From Cladocopium goreaui (lineage: Eukaryota > Sar > Dinophyceae > Suessiales > Symbiodiniaceae), in assembly GCA_947184155.2 (NCBI GenBank), contig CAMXCT020001824.1, positions 355,427-419,426 of the forward strand: a DNA stretch of 64,000 nt. Reading direction: 5' to 3'. Below the pieces are notes generated by a model. It ran no database searches. It was not told the DNA's origin and saw only the letters and a program-made list of their open reading frames with translations. The position numbers were made by a program, and so were the translations under genes. The first letter of the stretch is position 1. Each line of letters begins with the position of its first letter. Shown here one piece after another: positions 58,431-64,000 of the stretch.

Positions 58431-59370
58431 TACAGACAGACGCTTTTGCACACAGACGCTTTTACACACAGACGCTTTTACACACACACAAACACTTTTA
58501 CACACAGAGACTTTTACACACAGACGCTTTTACACACAGAGACTTTTACACACAGACGTTTTTACACACAGACGCTTTTACACACAGAGGCTTTTACACA
58601 CAGACGCTTTTCCACACAGAGACTTTTACATACAGACGCTTTTACACACAGAGGGTTTTACACACAGACGCTTTTACACACAAACACTTTTACACACAGA
58701 GCTTTTACACACAGACGCTATTACACACAGAAGCTTTTACACACAGACTTTTACACACAGACGCTTTTACACACAGAGGCTTTTACACACAGAGCTTTTC
58801 CACACAAACACTTTTACACGCAGAAGCTTTTACACACAGACGCTATTACACACAGACGCTTTTACACACAATAGTTGACACACAAACAGTTTTACACACA
58901 AACACTTTTACACACAGACGCTTTTACACACAGAAGCTTTTACACACAGACGCTATTACACACAGACGCTTTTACACACAAACACTTTTACACGCAAACA
59001 CTTTTACACACAGAGACTTTTACACCCAGAAGCTTTTACACACAGACGCTTTTACACACATACACTTTTGCACACAGAGACTTTTACGCACAGACATACA
59101 CAGACGCTTTTACACACAGACGCTTTTACACACAGAGGGTTTTACACACAGAGACTTTTACACACAAACACTTTTACACACAAACACTTTTACACACAGA
59201 AGCTTTTACACACAGACGCTATTACACACAGACGCTTTTACACACAAAAGTTGACACACAAACAGTTTTACACACAAACACTTTTACACAGAGACGCTTT
59301 TACACACAGAAGCTTTTACACACAGACGCTATTACACACAGACGCTTTTACACACAGACGCTTTTACACA
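58430..59370. repeat. 16-bp satellite (CTTTTACACACAGACG)
   Basis: About 58 copies. The unit has no stop on the plus strand and its length is not a multiple of three, so all three plus frames stay open and cycle through the same 16-residue peptide (FYTQTLLHTDAFTHRR). The long frames of 308 and 289 codons come from this and are not evidence of a gene. Confidence 0.9.
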
Positions 59371-59379
59371 CATCGCAAT

Positions 59380-59948
59380 TTTACTTCAGTTTTTGGCGAT
59401 CCAACCTCATTTCGTGCGAAAGGGACGTGCGAAAGGGTCGCGCGGGACAAGTTGAAATCGCAATTTTACTTCAGTTTTTGACGATCGAACCTCATTTCGT
59501 GCGAAAGGGTTGCGCCGGACAAGTTGAAATCGCAATGTTACCTCAGTTTTTGACGATCGAACCTCATTTCGTGCGAAAGGGTTGCGCCGGACGACTTGAA
59601 ATCGCAATTTTACTTCAGTTTTTGGCGATCGAACCTCATTTCGTGCGAAAAGGTTGCGCGGGACAAGTTGAAATCGCAATGTTACCTCAGTTTTTTGACG
59701 ATCGAACCTCATTTCGTGCGAAAGGGTTGCGCCGGACGACTTGAAATCGCAATTTTACCTCAGTTTTTGACGATCGAACCTCATTTCGTGCGAAAGGGTT
59801 GCGCGCGGACAAGTTGAAATCGCAATTTTACCTCAGTTTTTGACGATCGAACCTCATTTCGTGCGAAAGGGTTGCGCGGGACAAGTTGAAATCGCAATTT
59901 TACCTCAGTTTTTGACGATCGAACCTCATTTCGTGCGAAAGGGTTGCG
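59380..59948. repeat. 72-bp satellite, about 8 copies
   Basis: Unit CGCAATTTTACCTCAG ... GACGATCGAACCTCATTTCG ... GACAAGTTGAAAT. Being a multiple of three it keeps one frame (LTIEPHFVRKGCAGQVEIAI), a peptide type I associate with dinoflagellate gene models; coding status unproven. Confidence 0.85.
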
Positions 59949-60029
59949 TTTCGTGCCGTCTCGTTGGCACTGCCCCTGCTCCCGCCTTCAAGAGAGAAAT
60001 AGAAAAGAAGGAGAGGGCAAGAGGGCAAG

Positions 60030-60485
60030 AGGGCAAGAGGAGAAGGTGTGAGAAGATGTGAGAAGATGTGAGAAGATGAGAAGATGTGAGAAGATGTGAG
60101 AAGATGTGAGAAGATGTGAGAAGATGTGAGAAGATGTGAGAAGATGTGAGAAGATGTGAGAAGGATGTGAGAAGATGTGAGAAGATGTGAGAAGATGTGA
60201 GAAGTGAGAAGATGTGAGAAGATGTGAGAAGATGTGAGAAGATGTGAGAAGATGTGAAGATGAGGAGAAGATGGGAGGATGAGAAGATGTGAAGATGAGA
60301 AGATGTGAAGATGAGAAGATGTGAAGATGTGAAGATGAGAAGATGTGAAGATGAGAGGATGTGAAGATGAGAGGATGTGAAGGTGAGAGGATGTGAAGAT
60401 GAGAAGATGTGAAGATGAGAAGATGTGAAGATGAGAAGATGTGAAGATGGGAGGATGATGAGAGGATGTGAAGATGAGAAGATGT
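60030..60485. repeat. 10-bp satellite (GAGAAGATGT) passing into GATGAGAAGATGTGAA
   Basis: About 45 units; minus strand translates to SSHLHIFSSSHLLIF, again a repeat artefact. Directly follows the other two satellites. Confidence 0.9.
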
Positions 60486-60700
60486 TTTACAGACCCCCAC
60501 TATTGGAAGAACCCTGCGCTCAGACGCTCTCGGGAAAAACAGCTATAGCTGGCTCATTTGGTTGGCAATTTCAGCTGCAATCCTCCCCTACTCACCACAT
60601 GATCGTTCTGGATTGGATTCGACGCCGGAAAATCTCGCCCAAAGTAAACCGATCCCAAAATCCCAAAATCGGAGTTCTATTTTCTAAAATAATTACATCT

Positions 60701-60825
60701 TACAATGTGGGCCCCCCCAGTTATAAGTTGGTTTATAAACCCCATTAACTATTGTTATAAGTACAATAAAACATAGTTATTGGAGTTATAAACCAACTTA
60801 GCTATCTAGGGGGCCCCACATTGTA
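60701..60825. repeat. Family C element
   Basis: Best copy: TACAATGTGGGCCCCCCC at one end and GGGGGCCCCACATTGTA at the other, enclosing AGTTATAAGTTGGTTTATAA and its complement. Confidence 0.85.
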
Positions 60826-60906
60826 GATATCAAAATATCTATCAAGATCTATCTCTCTCTCTCTCTCTATTCACACCACTTCAGTGGATTCCCACCCGGC
60901 CCTCAC

Positions 60907-60948
60907 CATGCCGTCCTCTGCACGTGTTCGCGGATCACATGCCCATTA
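60907..60948 (-). CDS. Candidate exon, possibly Dus C-terminal extension
   Basis: Acceptor GGGGCGCCAG and a very good donor (GCATG|GTGAGG) bracket NGHVIREHVQRTA on the minus strand. Basic helical C-terminal segments of the RxHxFK type occur in Dus proteins. Phase does not match the preceding Dus exon end as placed, so assignment is tentative. Confidence 0.33.
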
Positions 60949-61450
60949 CTGGCGCCCCAGGTGGAAAAACACACGTTCTCATCCTCAGCACCGAAGGTTG
61001 CACCTCAGCAACATGGACCCAGTAGACTCAGTAGACCCAGTTTAAGTGAGGATTTGTTGAGGTTTTTTGAGGATGTTTGTTGGGTTGGGGCTTCAAAAAA
61101 TCACCTGAATCCATGATGCTTCGGTGCCATGCCCTAAAATGTCCAGGGTGGTGTTCCCTCATGGGCCATCCTCGCTCGACCTGGTCTTACCATGAAATTC
61201 AGGTGCTTAAACATCCTTACTGGTAAATGTTGTATTTTGCTTGGTTTAAGGGAAACAAATACTAGGAAACCTCTATTTCTTGGCAACACACATGGCAATC
61301 CAATGATTTATCCCACAAAAGCCCCCGAATCACCATTTGGAGGGCTTGAAAGCCACCCAAAAAAGGCAAGCGCCCTCCAGTAAATTTACCTATCTAAAGC
61401 CCATCTGTTGATTTGTTGATCATGTTCCTTCAGTTTCCCATTTTCCAGAC

Positions 61451-61600
61451 CTTTTTTGTGGCCGCCCAGCCACAATGTGCCAGGTATTCGTCCACCAACT
61501 CCTCTGCACTAGGGCCAGGCCCGGCAGCAAATGCTCCGATTGCGGTGGCACGCGCGAAGAGGGCAGGGTCATTCAGCAACTGCTCTGCCACCATGATGCC
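61451..61600 (-). CDS. tRNA-dihydrouridine synthase (Dus family), exon 3 of those visible
   Basis: 150 bp, 50 codons: GIMVAEQLLNDPALFARA, then AAGPGPSAEELVDEYLAHCG. GxMxAExLLxxPALF is the FMN-phosphate-binding end of the Dus TIM barrel, and EELVDEYL is the start of the C-terminal helical domain. Dus enzymes reduce uridines in tRNA to dihydrouridine using FMN and NAD(P)H. Acceptor GTGTCCCAG; donor AAAAAG|GTCTGG or an earlier GC donor. Joined to the exon at 62558 it gives STGCEGIMVAEQLL, an exact family match. Confidence 0.8.
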
Positions 61601-62557
61601 CTGGGACACGTATGAACATGTGCCATCCAAAAAAAGATCAACCATAGTTTTGTTTATCATTTTACCAACACAATATATTAAAAATATTTCAACATGGATG
61701 TGTAACCCTTACCTTTTCCTATGGGATTCTATGGGAATATACTGCGATATACTAAAATGTATATAACCAACTTGCCATGAGGCCGGCTTGTCTGAAACTT
61801 CGAACATCCTGCATTTTATGGCCATTTTAAGGAGGACCCCAATAGCCACTTGGCATAGAATGAATGGCTGCTTTCAACTTGAGGCTGATGCTGTTCCCAA
61901 GATTCACTATCTACTGTGCGCTCAGAAATGAGGTCACAAAACTATGTATAATATATATATATATATATTACATATATAATATAATATAATATAGTATAGT
62001 ATAATATAATATAATATAATGAAATATCATCATATTATACTATATTATCTATAAGTACATTGCCCAATTCCTTCGATCCTTCACAAACAAATAAGACACG
62101 ACTGGATGTGCACATGGCCAGATTGGCCGCATGAATTTTGTAGCTGGGTATGATATTCCAAAGTATTGCCCTCCTGAAAACTGCAAAAGATATGGAAAAC
62201 CCACCATGAAAATGAAAGTACTCTATATAATTTTCGGAAACTGAAACATCACGGTTTTTCTATATACCATCTGCTTATTTAGTATGAATACATCCGGGAA
62301 GAATGGCACAAGTCTAGATGAATTATGATGAATTATATTGAATTCTGATGAATTCTGATGATTTACGAATATGTCTGCTGATTTTTCCTATGAAAAAAGC
62401 TGTGAGTTTCCATAGAAATCCATAGATTTTTTTTAAAAATAGGAGATGGAAATTATAGCAAAAACATATTGATATGAAATTATGGCATTTTACCAATAGG
62501 AGATGAATTTACCATAGAAATCCATCTCCTCCATCCCTAGGATCGATACGCCCAGGC

Positions 62558-62656
62558 CTCACAGCCAGTGCTCCGCAGATTCCGCGCCACATCCGCCGGA
62601 CAGCGCACGTTGCCGTTGCTCAGCACCGGAATGCGCAAAACGCCACGGACGGCTGC
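62558..62656 (-). CDS. tRNA-dihydrouridine synthase (Dus family), exon 2 of those visible
   Basis: 99 bp, 33 codons: AAVRGVLRIPVLSNGNV, then ADVARNLRSTGCE. IPVLxNGNV is the conserved Dus strand whose Asn-Gly-Asn/Asp lies near the flavin (the IPVFANGNI of Dus1 relatives). Acceptor ACCCGCCAG; donor TGTGAG|GCCTGG is a GC donor. Phase 0 at both ends. A TACCATCTGG palindromic element begins 94 bp upstream of the acceptor. Confidence 0.82.
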
Positions 62657-62749
62657 CTGGCGGGTTGGAGCTGATATGAAAGCCATGAACTACAGTTTTA
62701 ATGGTGATTTAGTGGGATTTTATGGGATTTAATGGTGATTTAATTAAGA

Positions 62750-62858
62750 TACCATCTGGTAATTTAAGAGTTTGCTATTGAAAATGGCCCATAGAAATCA
62801 ATGATTTCCCTAAAGATTGTGATTTTCCAGTTCGCTATGTTAGTTTACCAGAGGGTAA
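62750..62858. repeat. Family A element beside a Dus exon
   Basis: Left end TACCATCTGGTAA, right end intact; 94 bp from the Dus exon at 62558-62656. Confidence 0.75.
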
Positions 62859-63040
62859 CTATAAGTTGTAAAGGCCAGATAAATCATGATAAAAAGAAAA
62901 CAGTTATAAGGTTGGTTTCGAAACACCATGAACTAAAACTATGTATATATAGTATATATATATATATAGTCATAAAGAATTTGAGTTGTTAAACATATTC
63001 TCATACACTAACATATTGAGATGCACATGGAAAATACTTC

Positions 63041-63184
63041 CATAGTGGCGACCCCCAGTTATAAGTTTGTTGGTTTATAAACACCATGAATACTATCGTT
63101 ACAAATATCATTAACCATATTGGAACTACAAGATCCTACAAGTATAAATACCAACTTAGCTATCGTTTGGGGGCCCACATTGTA
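63041..63184. repeat. Family C element
   Basis: Left end decayed (CATAGTGGCGACCCCC), right end GGGGGCCCACATTGTA intact. Half copies are visible near 2600-2650, 2970-3012, 41045-41075 and 52640-52795. Confidence 0.7.
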
Positions 63185-63448
63185 TCAAAATATTGGGGTT
63201 ATGAAAATCCATAAAATAAACTCAGTTGATGGGAAGCCAAAGTTGATGGGGAATTAAATACATAGGAAACAAACCCAGTTGATGTGGTTCTTTTGTGGTT
63301 TTATATTCGCGATCACCAAGTGGAATGCACATCCAAGTAGGTTTAACCGTCGAACTTCAGCTGGAGGAAATCCCCAACTCGAAATTTGACCGAAAATCCA
63401 AAGACAAACCTCTGGGAGGTGGACATTTTGGACATCATTGGACATGAT

Positions 63449-63565
63449 CTGGTTGGTGGATCTAAACCCAATATATGGAAAATATGATTAGTCAGTTTGG
63501 ATCTGTTTATTCCCAATATGATGGGAAAGTCATAAAATTCCATGGTTCCAGTCACCACCAACCAG
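63449..63565. repeat. Family D element
   Basis: Ends CTGGTTGGTGG and GTCACCACCAACCAG; just downstream of the Dus exon at 63682 in the same intron region. Confidence 0.75.
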
Positions 63566-63681
63566 TGATAGTTGTTCATTTTCTCTTGCAACGTAGGCCT
63601 GTTTTTGTAGCACCAGGGTTGCAACTCTCCTTGCGGACGCGACAACTCAACAGGGCCCTTTGCTGCGACACGCCAAGGGAC

Positions 63682-63739
63682 TATGGCCCCCAAATCTGCT
63701 GGACCCTCACGATGCTTGCTCTTGCTACAGAGAAGCTTC
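63682..63739 (-). CDS. tRNA-dihydrouridine synthase (Dus family), exon 1 of those visible
   Basis: 58 bp reading KLLCSKSKHREGPADLGAI, the segment just before the NGN strand (family pattern GRxxxQ...GPADWxxI). Acceptor CATCTGCAG; donor GCCATA|GTCCCT. In-frame join gives GPADLGAI + AAVRGVLRIPVLSNGN. The N-terminal catalytic half, with the active-site cysteine, lies beyond the right edge. Confidence 0.7.
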
Positions 63740-63862
63740 CTGCAGATGGGAGCAAAGAACTTGTTTTTTTGTTTGATTTATATCGTATCTACATCATATC
63801 CCCATCTATATTATTGTTTTTCATCTATATGATGTATATAGTACCATATTATTCCATATAAT

Positions 63863-63974
63863 GGTGGTTTCTTAAAATGAGGAATCCCCACCAAGTCACC
63901 ATAGCTTTCAATACTAAGTCATGATCTTATGATTTGGACGATTTGGGGGTACCCCTACGACTCAGGAAACCTCA
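63863..63974. repeat. Family F element
   Basis: GGTGGTTTCTTAAAATGAGG ... GGGGGTACCCCTACGACTC then GGAAACCTCAC, just before the right edge. Confidence 0.6.
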
Positions 63975-64000
63975 CTATATATATATAATATGGTAATGAT

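Larger units (their letters stand above)
60490..61440. other. Spacer or intron between the satellites and Dus
   Basis: Contains a family C element, a CT run at 60850 and the candidate exon at 60907. The patch 60500-60660 is GC-richer with no clear frame. Confidence 0.35.

Noticed and set aside
58328-59744. Long plus-strand frames of 308 and 289 codons
   Set aside because: They are translations of a 16-bp satellite whose unit has no stop codon; all three frames are open. No start context, domain or non-repeat portion supports a gene.
59988-60500. 170-codon minus-strand frame rich in SSHLHIF
   Set aside because: Translation of a 10-bp satellite only.

Overview
The window looks like nuclear DNA of a dinoflagellate, most likely from the Symbiodiniaceae; this is inferred from sequence character, not from a marker gene. 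The reasons are: very sparse coding in tiny exons; many introns that start with GC (one with GA) instead of GT; every recognisable exon on the same (minus) strand; and repeat products familiar from that group, such as MPERMSE-type peptides, SSHLHIF-type satellites and short palindromic elements starting GTTTGTCTGAAAA. Most listed open frames are chance frames in AT-rich or tandem-repeat DNA. I found no rRNA, tRNA, CRISPR array or convincing promoter.

Three split genes can be read on the minus strand. (1) At the left edge (about 0.2-2.4 kb) two exons match the halves of an ILEI/FAM3-type domain (GRGVNLATVNI, then ALVSFIDTLPAGTLVLMAVRDDA). (2) From about 53.8 kb down to 16.1 kb runs one very dispersed gene for a tetratricopeptide (TPR) protein of the kinesin-light-chain type. 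About 26 exons of 21-87 bp are placed. Eighteen successive junctions keep the frame and restore the 42-residue TPR consensus ([41 protein letters not shown]) with the correct spacing. Introns run from about 0.2 to 3.5 kb. Weaker candidate exons extend it towards 57 kb. (3) At the right edge (63.7-61.4 kb) three exons join in frame into the C-terminal half of a tRNA-dihydrouridine synthase.

The introns and spacers are packed with short palindromic elements. At least seven families can be told apart by their inverted ends. The commonest (TACCCTCTGGTAA...TTACCAGAGGGTA, about 105-120 bp, TA at both ends) has about 20 copies, several of them 15-85 bp from an exon. Other landmarks are: a 2 kb unit with 155-160 bp inverted arms around a degenerate CCCTAAA (telomere-like) array (46.0-48.0 kb); a 1 kb ATTAAATCACC array (50.9-51.8 kb); and three satellites in a row (58.4-60.5 kb).

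The most unexpected item is an AT-rich stretch at about 30.8-32.2 kb, inside a TPR-gene intron. Read on the minus strand it carries, in order, a bS6-like tail, a frameshifted bS18 and a bL9-like tail. This is the bacterial rpsF-rpsR-rplI order, so I interpret it as a decayed piece of bacterial DNA. A 349-codon open exon with a PGPGHY (SHIPPO-like) C-terminus lies at 54.9-55.9 kb.
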